Of a stretch of 64,000 nt of DNA, positions 34,521-46,491 are shown piece after piece. The DNA lies in the NCBI GenBank assembly GCA_037952775.1, contig JBANAY010000003.1, positions 23,622,001 to 23,686,000 of the forward strand. The letters run 5' to 3'. The first letter of the stretch is position 1, and each line of letters starts with the position of its first letter. The position numbers and the translations under genes are program-made. The notes below the pieces were generated by a model. That model worked only from the letters and a program-made list of their open reading frames with translations, ran no database searches and was not told where the DNA came from. This DNA is from Clonostachys chloroleuca. Its lineage: Eukaryota > Ascomycota > Sordariomycetes > Hypocreales > Bionectriaceae.

Positions 34521-36564
34521 ATGAAGAAATCCAAGTTATTTGCATCAGACGAGAAACAGCTGGCGAGAAGAAAGCCAAGGGTAAAACAAGCATGGTAAAA
34601 GATGACCGAACTTACCAACCCTCTGATTTGTTACTAACTTTGGAAGTCTTGAATGCAAAAGGTGCAAGATCAAATGCGAGGATGCCCGCCCTTGCTCCCG
34701 ATGCATAACCAGGGGCCGCTGTTGCTTGTATCCTGAAAGCCGATGGACAAACTACAAACAAGAAAAGTATGCCTCTACAGTGCCCGATAATGGTCGCTTG
34801 CTAAGTAAACCAACAGTACAACGGAGAAGAAAAGAGATATCAAAACCCCTCAGACGGCCCAATCAGGAGCGCCAAGTACTGTTGAAATGAAAGAAAACAC
34901 TTCAATCAACCAATCTGGCATTGCAAGTCCTAGTTCAAGCTCAACTCCTCCTCCGACGTCTTTCTTCTTCTCTCAGCATTTTACAGATCTAGTCAGGGAG
35001 AAGGTCGATTTGATGCGCCCCCCGGCCTTTTTGCTTCATGGCTCAACTTCTAGTCAGCAATTTCGGTCAAGCTCACCAAGTCCATCTTTTGCATGTGACC
35101 CCCTCTTCCAACTTTTAACAACAGATCCTCTCTGGAAATTTGACATTCAGGACGCCGAAAAACTGATCAATGAGTTATGTGACGGCGACGGCATGCTATA
35201 TCCTGCCTTGAACCGGCAGAAGTTGCTAAGTGCAGCCCAGACCGTTCTTTTAACTTTTCAGTACGAGGAAATAAATTTTGTTGAGTTGAGCAAGGCGATT
35301 TTAATGGAAGCACTCTCCAACCACAAGACAATTCAGATCAGACTTGTTCTCGCTATTGCTCTTTCTCTGAGGGGCGGAGATTCGGCTGAGAAGGCGCACG
35401 CATTAGCAGAGACCGTCAGGGGCTTCGTGAACACCCTGGTATTGAGCCGCAATAATGTTGAAGATGTCCAAACCCTTTTTCTTGCGGTACGTATACTTCG
35501 TCCTTTACTAACATCATTGTTACTAATTGTTAAAAAAGGCTCTGTATCAATATCACACCGACAATGCATCGCTTGCGAGTCGTATTGCAGCGGTGGCGGC
35601 AAGATCATGCCTAGAGCTGGGTTTACATCGCTCGTGTTCTTCAATGAAGAGTTCATGCCTTTTTGATGAAGAATGTGGAGACTTGCGGGTATTTTGGTCG
35701 ATTTACATGCTCGAAAGAAAGGCGAGTCTCTGTCAAGGAATGCCTTTCATCATCCAAGACATATATATTGATCCTTCACTCTTCGCACATCTGGCCCATC
35801 ACCCTTGCTCACCTGATTCGCCCAGCCATCCTATGGCTCTTAGCGAATCTGAGCTGATGCTCTCAGCCCTCCTCGAAGGGGCAAAGTTGTCTGGAATGGC
35901 TTGGCACTCGATCCAAAGTTTTGACCAGACGGGCTCTGCACCAAGCCTCGACAAGCTAGATCATCTCGATTACCAAATTGTACAATGGTACGAAAGACTT
36001 CCGTTCTGTCTTAGGTTCAGCATGCCCTGGTTGCGGCTAGATGACTTGTTGGAAACACCCACCTTTATTCAAGCAGTGCTCTTTTTCCAAAGAGATCTGC
36101 TTCGGAATTTAATCTATAAGCCCATTTTACAATTACCTCAGCTATTCGCGCAAAACAGGTCTAGAGTGCAATTGGTAACCAAGCTTGCCAGAGACTCACT
36201 GCAAACGCTGGCAGACCTAAACGACAAGACCCCGTTAATCCGAAACTTTCCGATATATTTCAAGGAGCCACTGCTTTCGGCACTTACTAATCTCCTGTCC
36301 ACGGTGGTAAATGGTGGTGCGGCATCTTGGTCAACTGCCAGGCACGAAATTGGCATAGGCTTAACCTTGCTGCAATTAATCAGCACTAAGTCACCCTGCT
36401 TGATGGAAATTTGGAATAGCATTAAATGGCTTGAGGGCCTTCAAACGAACGTTTTTGATCCAATGGTTGATGAATTCTTAGCTGGCAACCAGAGTCCAAG
36501 TGAAGACTCGTCTCTAGGTCTTTTACAATTTGAGGAAGACTACATGCTGCAGCCATTAGAATAA
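34521..36564 (+). CDS. Zn2Cys6 transcription factor
   Basis: 629 residues from four exons: 34521-34594, 34647-34766, 34817-35486 and 35539-36564; introns of 50-52 nt. The zinc cluster spans the first splice site: Cys25 and Cys28 (ACLEC), 35, 41, 44 and 51 in C-x2-C-x6-C-x5-C-x2-C-x6-C spacing, with extra Cys at 31 and 50. Only this splice choice rebuilds the complete cluster, which strongly supports the model. The start gives a short basic leader, MKKSKLFASDEKQLARRKPR. The rest has the fungal-specific TF domain, with a region around SCLELGLHRSCSS and FWSIYMLERKASLCQGMPF. It is convergent with a P450 gene 411 bases away, so it could regulate that gene and the tailoring genes to its right; that is inference. 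Confidence 0.87.
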
Positions 36565-36975
36565 ATACTGGATACATAAATTCATACATTAGAGAAAATT
36601 ACTTTAGGGGATTCGTCTTCATTGTATTAAGATATCTGGTCTAGCATCTTCATTGCTATTTTTTAATTTGTACTCGAACCCTCTCATCCGTGCACTGTAG
36701 GGGGAAATCTTTCCTTCTACATTATGTAATGATTGAAATGAGAACCAATTCCGAGCCTTCTCTCACACAGGCTATGGAGCATACTGCGCCTTTGAGGAAG
36801 GCTGCAACAAACGCGATGTTTAGTATTGTTCCTTTGATACATGCAAGCAGGTACTGGCTGGCGAGTGATGAAAAGGAATACTCTTCAAGCTAGTTGAAAA
36901 TAGTAAGAGACAATTTCAAATTCAAGTGTGTGGTAGAACGACTATCTACTTCTCAGGGTGGGAGGTACTAGAGTT
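36565..36975. other. Convergent intergenic spacer
   Basis: 410 bases between the TF stop and the P450 stop. A short plus-strand ORF at 36690-36893 shows no domain and was not called. Confidence 0.5.
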
Positions 36976-38843
36976 CTAAGATATCCTCGTACTAAATTTG
37001 ACCTTGAAATCTCCCTGTTTTACAAACCATGAGCCATGCACTTTCCACTCGGACGCAGGGTCGACCATTTCAATCTATTTTTTATTGGTGACTTGTTTAG
37101 TATGTATACTTGAATGCAGATTCTTCGCCGAGCTGCAGGATTAAGGTCTAGTAAGGAATGTGAAGACTGACTGTAAAATTTCGCAAGACTGCTGCTACTA
37201 CCTTGTACATCTCAAGGTAGCTAATATTCTTGCCAATGCATGTGTGGCTTCCCATGCCAAAAGTGAGAAAGTACTTCTTCATTCTAGAGAGTTCGTCCGT
37301 GGTGGCCTCGACCCATCGCTCAGGGCGAAATTGATCAACATCATCACCGAAGACGTCCTTGCGGTAGTTGATGACCCAAGGACTACATCCAACGATTGTG
37401 CCGCCAGGCACGAAATTTCCCGCAATGACTGCCCCTTTTGGGGGCACGACTCGCTCCATGGAGAGGCCTACGGCGGGGAAGATTCTTAGCGACTCCTTAA
37501 TGACAGCATCTAGATAGGGAAGCTTCTGTGCCTCATTCCACGAGACTAGTCTTGTTTCAAGGTCAGCAAATTGGTTATTGGCTTCCGCAGCTACTAGCTC
37601 TCCCATGAGCTTTTCGTAGCAGCCCGGTACCTTGAGCACGTGGTAGAATATGGTGCGAAGCGAGATAGCCGTGGTGTCTGATCCGGCATTGATGTTGGCT
37701 TGGGTAAGAGACATGACTTGGTCCTCTGAAATGCTGTTGTCCACGTAATGCGATTCGAGAAATCTAGACAGAAAGTCGCGCGGCCGCCCATCCGCGACCG
37801 ACTCCTTGATTTTGTCGCCGAGTTGATCCTTACGCTGACGAATCTGCTCCGCGCCGAACGCTACATGAGTGAGCGTCGTGCTAAGCAGCCCCCAGCGTCC
37901 AGCGAGGAGCTTGATAGGATTTCTGCGGAGCAAGTAGTCTATCCATGGTACTTGACCAACCTGTATATTCGATCAATATCAGATTTTGCTGGATCAAATG
38001 CTTCCAAGAACGGAGATTCTGACTCACAGGACCGGCATAATCCAACCCCTTGTCTATGGCTTCGATAATACCTCCGACGTCGTGGCCCTGTTCCAAGAAA
38101 CCCATCCGCTTGCTAAATGTGAGTTCACCAATTACATCGAAGGCGTAGTATTGCAGCCAGGTAGAGATGTCGCATATACCATCTGCGCCCGACTTATCCG
38201 CCCAGCGTTTTCGAATCTCGGCAAGGAGGACAGAGGTTGTAGAGTCGACAAATGGCTCAAACTGGAGCAAAGTTGTCAGAGCATAGGCATTAGATGCACC
38301 ACGCCGAAGCCTTTTGTGAGCATCCTCGTCCGTAGTGCTAAAGATAGTACTAATGGATCGGCCTGCTCGTATTCCTCGCTGAACAGAATAGAACTCGGAC
38401 TAGATAGTGTTTGTATCAATGATCAGTCATGGCCTCACATCCAAGGCAGACAAGGTATCAACTCTATAGACAATGCAAAGTCGGTGGATAAAGGGGTTCA
38501 TTTCGGCTGTGGGGAGACTTCTACATACTTTGCGCATTCTATGCTTGCCTGAATATATATCCATAACAGCTTGGGGATTGGCAAAAGAGAGAGTGCGCGG
38601 GCCTAACCGGACAACATCACCGTAGTGGGTGTGCAATTCGCGCTGTTCTTCCTGAGGTCGTCCCCTCAGAACCATGAACAAACGCCATGTGTCGGTGATA
38701 GAGGCCCAGAATGGCCCCGGATATTTAGCCAATCCCGTCGCAATTTTCCTGTATGTGACATGAAAGATGCTGGCAGCGATGACCAGCGACAGGATCATTG
38801 GCCAGATTGGCACAAGTTGTTGTAAGAGATTGAACAAAGCCAT
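36976..38843 (-). CDS. Cytochrome P450, pisatin-demethylase (CYP57)-like
   Basis: 524 residues from four exons: 38843-38529, 38399-38028, 37960-37172 and 37074-36976; introns of 129, 67 and 97 nt. The last exon is supported by the family ending WKVHGSWFVKQGDFKVKF. An N-terminal membrane anchor (IWPMILSLVIAASIFHVTY) is followed by the Pro hinge YPGPFWA. The I-helix has AGSDTT (321-326), the K-helix ESLR (385-388), then FRPERW, and the heme loop FGMGSHTCIGKNIS with Cys470. The GKNIS-type heme loop and overall pattern place it with fungal pisatin-demethylase-like P450s, which demethylate or hydroxylate plant phenolics or pathway intermediates at the ER. All key residues are present, so it looks functional. 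Neighbours: a Zn2Cys6 regulator and a PLP enzyme. Confidence 0.9.
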
Positions 38844-39987
38844 CTTAGTGTCAGGTGTTCGGTCACAGATATTCAGAAGGCAGATGCTTGACGCGCCACT
38901 TGGGGATTCCTTGGACAAAGCTAGCTCAAAGTGAAATGCGTTGGGTAGGTAAGTATCGATGAAGCCTGGAACGCTCGGACAACTTTACATGTCCGAAACA
39001 AGAAGGCCAAACACGGAGTTCCAGAAATACAGAATTTCGGGTGACTTGAGAGCGAATAAGCTTGACTTGCGTTAACCTTGTGTGAGTGTGATATGCATGA
39101 ATGAATCAAAGTCCAACCAAAAATATTGCATAATTTCTGCCTTTGTGTTATCCTAGGGCTTCAGACTCATCATCATAGACAAGAACAAGTAGTTTACCAC
39201 TGAAATTATCACCGACCTGGCCGTTGACTGTTCTCTAACACCAATCAAAAGCTTGCCCAGGCAGAGACTGATGCGCGTAGCGCGAACGTGTGGCATCAAC
39301 CACGTTTAGCCTAGGCTTAATTTTTAGTGACCTTCGGGGTTCGGCTCAGGCTGGGCTTGGACTCTCGGACCGGACAGTTGCCAGTCCGGACCGTCGTCTG
39401 CCTCGCTCTTTTCGGTCCAATGCGACCGACTAGGCTCGGACAACCTCGGCGCTCACTAAAAGGGGAGCGAATAGGGGAGGTATGCATCGCCTTGGTCTTA
39501 CCCCATCACGTACCCTACCTTCAAGCAGGACTTCTGGGAGAAAAGATGAATTTTCACCAATTCAAATCATATTTACAAAGGAAAAACTAGCGAACCAGCC
39601 CATTTGTGAATAATGATTCTAATTAGTACTACAGCTTGATACTTCGCGTAGTTTGACTCGCACACATAAAAGACAGCAATAGAAGATACCAGGCCTGATA
39701 TCTTGATTAATGAATATAAAAGGCTAAACAAGTTCTAATAGTCCAAGGCTGCGCTATATAGAAGGAATACTCTGTAAAGCTTCCACCGGTGACTCCCGCG
39801 CAGTCGGCATGAGCCGCTCGTCAGATCCCTATGGCCTGCCTATTTGCCCTATTCTGGCTGGAGTTCACTACTAATACTAAAGTCACTTCTCTATATAGCA
39901 CGGATAAAAAAGATATAGTCATGGCTATCTGCTGATCCATGAAAAGTGCAAAAATTTTTGTCATGCAAAATGTCTTTCGCCAGCACT
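38844..39987. other. Intergenic, no gene seen
   Basis: About 1.1 kb with a GC-rich part near 39320-39480 and an AT-rich part near 39640-39760. Nothing recognised. Confidence 0.45.
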
Positions 39988-41372
39988 TCATTTTGGCGCT
40001 TTTTGCACCGCAGGGGAGCTATCAAAGCTCTGTTGCATGTCGTTTTTAATGTCTTCAATAGTCTCTGTGCCGACGGAGATCCTGATCATTTCGTCTGCTA
40101 CACAAAGAGCAGCTCTTTCTTCAACCGCCATGACCTTATGCGTGGTTGATGCAGGATGGAGCGAAGAAGTTTTGGCGTCGCCGTAGCTAGATAAGTCGCA
40201 TGTCACGTCAATACAACGAAAACGTAGCAAAATTCTTAGTTCAAAAAAATTACTCACCTAGCCATGTTGTTGATAAGCTTGAAGTTGTCCACAACCTGTT
40301 CTCCCGCGTTATAACCTCCTCGCACTCCGAACATGAGCATAGCTCCCGCTCCACGCGGCATGTACTTTTGAGCCATCAAATGAAAGGCATGTGACGGTAG
40401 ACCCGGATACTGGACCCAGGCGACGCTTTCATGTTTCTCCAGCCACTTGGCCAACTCGAGGGCATTGCTGGCATGTCTCTCGCATCGCAAGCTGAGCGTC
40501 TCGAGCCCGACCAACAAGTCCCGAGCATTGTACGGAGAAATACAGGCACCCACGTCGCGGAGGAACTGCCCTCTTAGTCGCATGATGAATGCCCTCTTAC
40601 CATACATTTCAAAAAAGTTTAGCCCGTGATAGCCTGCGCATGGTTGGTTGAAGTTGGAGTATTTCGGATCAGCCCAGTTAAACGAGCCACCGTCGACGAT
40701 GAGGCCGCCAACTGACGTCCCATGACCTCCTAGCCACTTGCTAGCACTGTGGATGACAATATCGGCGCCGTGTTTGACAGGTTGGGCAAAGTAGCCGCCC
40801 GCACCAAACGTGTTCTCCACGATCAGGGGCACTCTGGCTTTGCGACACACTTTCGAGATCCCCTCAATGTCAGGAATAGCAAAGCTGGGATGGCCCATGG
40901 TCTCAATGTAGACAGCTCTTGTCTTCTGATCAATGGCCGCCTCGATGCAATGAGGGTCGTCCTCGCTCATTTTGGCCGTTACTCCATATTCGGGGAGTAG
41001 GAAAGCGAACTGGTTGTAGGCTCCGTGGTAGAGGTTCTTGCTGGCCACGATATTCTCTCCCGAGCGTGTCAAGGACATGATGGTATTGAACACTGCTGCT
41101 TGCCCCGACGAGACGGCAATAGCACCGATACCACCCTCGAGGGCGGCCACTCGCTTTTCCAGAACCTCAATTGTGGGATTACCTGTCCGCGTGCCGATGT
41201 AACCCTCCTCGGCAAGACTAAACAGCTTTGAAGCATGTTCTGAGCTGTCAAAGTCGAAGCAGACAGTTTGATATATAGGTACAGCGCGTGACTTGAATGC
41301 CGGGTCTGGTTCTTGACCGGCATGGAGCTGCAACGTCTCAAATCCAAACTGTGCAATGTCCTCGTCTGTCAT
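39988..41372 (-). CDS. O-acetylhomoserine sulfhydrylase-like PLP enzyme (Cys/Met metabolism family)
   Basis: 437 residues from exons 41372-40258 and 40186-39988; 71-nt intron, GTGAGT donor. Family landmarks: FGFETLQLHAGQEPDP at the start, GYIGTRTGNPT, SSGQAAVFNTI, the Schiff-base Lys212 in SASKWLGGHGT, the middle region GLNFFEMYGKRAFIMRLRGQ, and the C-terminal ISVGTETIEDI. In primary-metabolism homologues the strand reads ...IGNP... and ...VDNTFG, where the Asp binds the PLP ring nitrogen. Here the sequences are MGHP (158-162 region) and VENTFG, with Glu at 186. The enzyme makes C-S or C-C bonds at the gamma carbon of activated homoserine. Such variants are known in natural-product clusters (for example Fub7-like and LolC-like enzymes), so a specialised role is possible. 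Confidence 0.87.
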
Positions 41373-41863
41373 GGCGGCTTATGAAGATTTTGTTTTGTTT
41401 TTCAGTAGTATAATGATCAATGTAAGGATGGAATGAGTAGCTTGATGTTGGGTGAAAAGACTAAGCGGACAAAGCTATTAATGCTCCATTAATCACCTTC
41501 TGCGGCGTGTCGCGACCTAGCAACGGCTTTCTATTCTGACCCGCGGAGTCTTAAGCCGTTTAATATTAACAGGTATATATAAGATGCAATATTAAAAAAA
41601 TATAACCTGAAGTAAACCTTATAATACTTTATATTATATATATTTTAAGTTTAATATATTTATCAGAATAAATTTTTTAACTTTAGTTTAAAGAGTTAAT
41701 TATAAGCTATATAATTATAAAGTATTAGTTTTTTCTAATAATTAATTTAGCTCTTTTTTAATTTTAAATTATTATTTTAGTTTAAAGCTTTATACTAAAT
41801 AATCTAATTTTATTTAGTAGCAAAGAACTTTCAATAACTTAGGTAATATATAAAATTAAGTAT

Positions 41864-41949
41864 ATTAATACCACTAGACCACCAGCAAAAGTGTAAGCCT
41901 ATACCACACAGTAGAATAGAAGATATTATATAGCCTGCTGGCACCAATA
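41864..41949 (+). repeat. 86-bp direct repeat, copy A (less mutated)
   Basis: Same length as copy B at 42199-42284 with no indels. They differ at nine positions; eight are CpA in this copy and TpA in the other (or TpG to TpA on this strand), and one is A to T. Confidence 0.92.
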
Positions 41950-42099
41950 TACCCCCCAGCTTAAGAACCCTAAGAACCCTCTTAAGCTGGACTATTAATT
42001 GGATATCAGTTTCTTTTTAAACAGCCTGACCTACTACTGCTAACAAGGGCTGCCTTTCTTTAGAGCAGCTCAACCGTTATTCCGCTTGGGGTGCTCTCC

Positions 42100-42175
42100 A
42101 GTTGGATTCGAACCCAGGGGCTTCTTATCTTTATAAGTAATTAATAGTAAAAGTTACAGGTTTTAGCCTAGTACC
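42100..42175 (-). other. tRNA B-box-like sequence, possible tRNA-derived element
   Basis: On the minus strand GGGTTCGAATCC occurs near 42115-42104, a perfect RNA polymerase III B-box consensus. Upstream on that strand is AT-rich sequence that could be a mutated D-arm and anticodon arm, but the cloverleaf pairs poorly. I see no functional tRNA; a tRNA-derived SINE worn by RIP is the best guess. Confidence 0.3.
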
Positions 42176-42198
42176 TACTCCCTTCCGGGCTTATAACT

Positions 42199-42284
42199 AT
42201 TAATACTACTAGACTACCAGTAAAAGTATAAGCCTATACTATACAGTAGAATAGTAGATATTATATAGCCTGCTGGTACTAATA
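42199..42284 (+). repeat. 86-bp direct repeat, copy B (more mutated)
   Basis: Partner of 41864-41949, starting 335 bases downstream, same orientation. See copy A for the mutation pattern. Confidence 0.92.
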
Positions 42285-42845
42285 AAGTAATTAGATATAT
42301 ATTAGGAATTAATTCTAAAATTAAAAAAAATCCTAAAATTATATATTTCTTTAAAAAAAAAAGCCAGATATATTATCAAAATAAATTATAAAGAGGAGCA
42401 TAAACTGAGACTAATTATAACTTCATTGCAGGTCATCTTGAATTATCCCCTTTATCAAAGATAAATGATTTATGCCTCAGAGTCCAACAGGTTGCCTCAG
42501 GACAATATGGCTCAGGGTAGTGACCATCATTTTAGCTTAAAATAATCTCTTTAGGCTAAGTCATCTACTGCTAAGCTATAATTATTAAAGAAGTCGTTGA
42601 CATGAACGATTAAGTGGCTTTAATCTTACAGTTTCCTGAAATTCGGCAGAGAACATGTACCTGCTTCCTTAGAAAATATCGCAAGCAGATTTCTAAGCAC
42701 AGCTTGACCCGGCGTTGCAAATGGCAGGCTTAGTCCTACAGTCTATTTACTTATCCATACTGTTCCCTAGGTCCCCAGTGACGAGTAGGAAGGGCAAACT
42801 TGCTTAATAGTACTAATTGAGCAAATTCTCTTGAAAGTGACTAGT

Positions 42846-44655
42846 CTACCCCTCAAGAAACGCACTGCCACATCCTCCTCGCAACTTGCCTCTTTTCTTT
42901 AGAGTGATCCATTCAGTAACCAATCCCTTGTAATCCGAGACACCGTAAGGCATGAAGATTTCTTGCAGCCAGCTAGATTTGCGCTTGTACTGAACTCCAA
43001 GGTCTTGCAGGAGCAAGTCCCAATATGGCATGCTTTCAAAGATCATGTCACCGTGTCTTTTGCCACAACCTGCCGGGGTTCTCCAATGGCTGTATCGCAT
43101 AAAGAGCTCGGCACTATACTCGACCTCTTCAAGAGACTCTGGGACCCTGAGCGTTCCATCTAGATAGGAGGTGATCCACAAGCCCTGCGTCTGGGCAGAG
43201 ATCGGCTGGCCGAAGGATAGCATGGCACCAGCGACAGCGAAATTGCGCTGATGGATGTACTTTGGAGGAACCATGAATCGAAACAGCCGGTAAGGGGACA
43301 AGGAAACCTCCTCGCTCACGGGACGATGGCGTTTAGACTTGTTCTTGGGAAAGACGTCGGGCTGATCCTTGAGAGCGGGAAAACGGCGAAAAATTTCCTC
43401 GTCTGCTGCGCAGGCCAATGGGGAAGCCTCCGTAAACGCGTGGGGCAGACCAAGATCTTTTGCCAGAGAGGCAGGGGAGACGTTGATAGGAGGCTGGTGC
43501 TTCCACCCTGTGGAGCAGTGGAGGGCATCTGTAGGGATTGCTTCGCCAGAGGACAAATGCACAGTCCCAGGTGTCAGATGGGTAATCTCAGCGTGGTGAA
43601 CCTTGACCTGGCCGTTTCGGACATGCTCAAAGAAGTCTGTGGGATAGTTGAGCATACTCAGGCTCGTGCCAGCCCAGAATCCATCAGACCAGGGCTTGAG
43701 CTTGGCAGTCTCTGGATGGGAATCATAGTCGTTCATAGCCAAAGTGTCGTTTGAGATGCCTTGATAAAAGGATGAGACGATCCAGCGACCTAACACAGAG
43801 GTGTGGAGGAAGCTCTTGATCGCCTCGTAGCCGTCGTAAGCTCCCCAGACACAAGGAGTCAACCAAGTCAGAATTCTCGTGAAGACTAGTTTCTCAATCC
43901 AGATCCTGAAAGGACTGACAAAGGGAGAGGCCATCCAGGTCGGACCTTTGCCCGAATCTCTGATGACCCAGTCCACCGACACGCCGCTAGATGCGTATGC
44001 GTAGACACCATCCCAGGCAGATTTGGCGCCGCCATAGACGACTACATGTTTAGCAGTCTTGAGCAGGCTATCATGCTGAAGAAAGTCTTTGGCATGAAAC
44101 AAAGGCGCGCCAAAGTCGGCGCAGCCGGGGATTTCAGGGACATTTGGGTTACCAGTCATTCCGGTGGCAATAACAAGACTTTTTCGCCATGAGTTTGGCA
44201 GTACCTTCCACTCCTTTCTCTTCGATGCTTAGGATCCATTCTTTGTTGCCACCTTGCTCAACAACATTAACTTTGCTGTTGAAACGGATACGGCGCCCGA
44301 TATCGTAATGCTCTACGAATTTAGCAATGTAGTCGTGTAGGTTGCTTCCTGGAATGTGCTGCCACGGAGCAACACCAAACTCGCTCGAAGTCATTGGAAA
44401 GTCAGGAAATTCATATGTGCCGAGAATATTGTTCGTTTTCAGCCCCGGGTAGAGACGATGTTTGGCCCACGTACCGCCAGCTGAGTCGGCTGCTTCAAGG
44501 ATCACTACATTTGCTTCGGGATGAGCTTCGCAAAAAGCACGCGCGGTAGCAAGGCCGAAAATCCCTATTGAAAAAGTCAACTTGATGTATACCGCGACAA
44601 ATCTAATCAGATATGGCTTACCCGCCCCAACAATGACAAGATCTGCTGCCTCCAT
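42846..44655 (-). CDS. Flavin-dependent monooxygenase (FMO type) with a one-base frameshift
   Basis: About 583 residues if read through: exon 1 44655-44622, a 57-nt intron, then 44564-42846. The FAD site is VIVGAGIFG, split by the intron, followed by ILEAADSAGGTWAKHRLYPGL, the conserved 'GG.W' and substrate-entry segment of FMO/Baeyer-Villiger-related enzymes. The frame ends at ...MAKKSCYCHRNDW near 44149. The conserved continuation SLVIATGMTGNPNVPEIPG (the 'ATG' motif of FMOs) resumes in another frame. The join is a run of five A on the coding strand (44180-44184); four would keep the frame. Downstream, VVVYGGAKSAWDGVYAYA gives the NADPH-binding region. The rest is intact, so this is either a very recent knockout or a homopolymer sequencing error. 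Confidence 0.8.
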
Positions 44656-45630
44656 ACTCGTTTGATTGTGATGCAAGGTGTAAGATGATGATTAGCGACA
44701 GTGTAAGGGCTCGAAGGCAAGCAGATCCTATGGACTTTCATTGAGATATATAAAGAACTGTATCAGTTTTACAAAATGCTACTTATTCCCACCCGTTGAT
44801 TCTGCCAATTCTCTTAGGCTATGACTAAAATCCGATTAATCCATTAACCGCACAACGCTGCCTCGGGCCGACTGAGTCCAGCGTCACCATGAAAGCACCC
44901 TTCACTGCCGTAGGACTTCGGTCTTATCAAGGCTGTCGCCGAGCGGGACGGATTCTCACATATCCGATGCCGCCTGATCACTGAGAGGAAAACTAGAATT
45001 TGTCATTGCGTAATCACAGAACGTTACACAATTCACTGGCCAGAGGCTTCCACCTCCCATGCATGCGTCTCCTCGGAACAGAATGTAACAAGGCGGTCTT
45101 GACACTGTCAGATATTCTTAACACGCTCTCTATAGAGTACATGTATCCTTGTTGGAGATCTCCAATCTAGCGATCATGATTCAAATCGAGACACCGGCGG
45201 TGGCTGGACAGCACTTTAAAATCCTGCGCTATATGTAACGAAAGACACTCAACATTGCACTGGCAGCTAATTCTCGGTGAAGATGTTTGATCAACTGCCA
45301 CTCTGCCAGATTTTGACTGTGGTAATTTGATTTTTATGGGATGCCTCTATCTCAATTCCTCCGATCATTATGACCCAGGCTTCATGGAAACCAGTAAAAC
45401 CACTAAATGTGCTTTTCTAAGCAGCCGCAAGCAGCGCGCAGCTACAATTAGACGGACATCAGCTCAATGATTGACAATGGAGGGCTGGTGTGCTACAACT
45501 GATGAGTGCAAAGTATCAGGCCTCATAATTGCTTAATATGTACAAGTATGGACGTAAATTGGAAGCGCTGCGTGGCAATTCGAGCTCTTCGGCAAGGGCG
45601 AAAGGTTTTCGGTGATGTTGATACGTCTCA
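44656..45630. other. Intergenic, no gene seen
   Basis: About 975 bases between the FMO start and the SnoaL-like stop. Nothing recognised. Confidence 0.5.
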
Positions 45631-46491
45631 TCAAATTTCAACCGGTTTGTTCTCGACCCATGACTTGCACTGCATATACAGTTCATCGTGCTTCTCCCCA
45701 TTGATCGTTCCAACATTACGTCGATGGCCAGGCATGTCTAGTAGTACCTTGACACCCATTGTGGCCTCTTGGCAGTACGCGAGATAGCGATAGCCAGGCG
45801 GAAATGATGCGAGCTTCTCTTCATCTAAAGTGGGTACATTCGCAGGGTTGACTGGAATGAGCTTGTCCTTCTCGTACCAATGCCTTGCGAATCCATTCTC
45901 GGTCAATCAAAGAACGGCAAATGTGAAAGCCGATGAGAGGGAGGCTAACCTGACATATCGAGCCCTCCATTCGCCGAGCTGGGTCTTTTCCCAAAAGAAA
46001 CAAAACCTACAGTCACTCTCGGCATCCACTTCGCAACCTTGAATGGTAAATCTCTGCGTTATGGTTGCTTTCATCTTTGTGACAGCTCGGGTAGCTTCAG
46101 GATTGATATCTGTGGACGCGCCGTGGCAGCGGTGCATAATAAAGGCGCCATTATCCATCCCGGCTTTGGAAGCTGTGATGAAATCCAAGTGGTGGCAGCG
46201 GCCCGTCCATGTGGTGTAGATGTACGCTTCGGGGTGGAATATCGATAGCATGTTGTCCCATTCGCATGAGTCTCTGGTAACTGTTTTAGCAAGATGGAAA
46301 TTCAGTAGTAGGAAGGAGTTATGCCCATGAAGTTAGGTACTAGAAAGAGTGCAGGCTGTTTACCTGTACATAGGCCAGCCCTCTGCTAACTCGCGGAGCT
46401 TGAACCGCTCCTGGACGAGATTTGCTGGGCCATTGTTTCGGCTGGCATGTGCTGGCTTCCAGCCTTCTGGCAAATCATGAAGATTCGGCAT
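45631..46491 (-). CDS. SnoaL-like (NTF2-fold) protein
   Basis: 234 residues from three exons: 46491-46364, 46273-45950 and 45883-45631; introns of 90 and 66 nt. The N-terminal helix region runs from [20 protein letters not shown] to [20 protein letters not shown], which is the SnoaL_4/NTF2-like pattern (helix, 'y..fD.....l.sifhpDa.~~~'). It is followed by the HHLDFITAS region and [10 protein letters not shown] strand, then a C-terminal extension ending GKxHDELYMQ-like. The fold makes a cone-shaped pocket used by polyketide cyclases, dehydratases and hydroxylating subunits. Next to an FMO, a P450 and an SRPBCC protein, a tailoring dehydratase or cyclase role is plausible but unproven. Confidence 0.8.

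Larger units (their letters stand above)
41373..42845. other. AT-rich, RIP-marked repeat block
   Basis: About 1.5 kb, strongly AT-rich from 41560 on, without ORFs. It holds the 86-bp direct repeat pair at 41864 and 42199, plus a tRNA B-box-like element near 42105. It reads as a mutated transposon or SINE-type remnant separating the PLP enzyme from the flavin monooxygenase. Confidence 0.6.

Noticed and set aside
36690..36893. Plus-strand ORF of 67 codons between convergent genes
   Set aside because: Short, no start context or domain; likely chance.
42100..42175. Functional tRNA gene
   Set aside because: Only the B-box is convincing; the T-stem and anticodon arm pair poorly.
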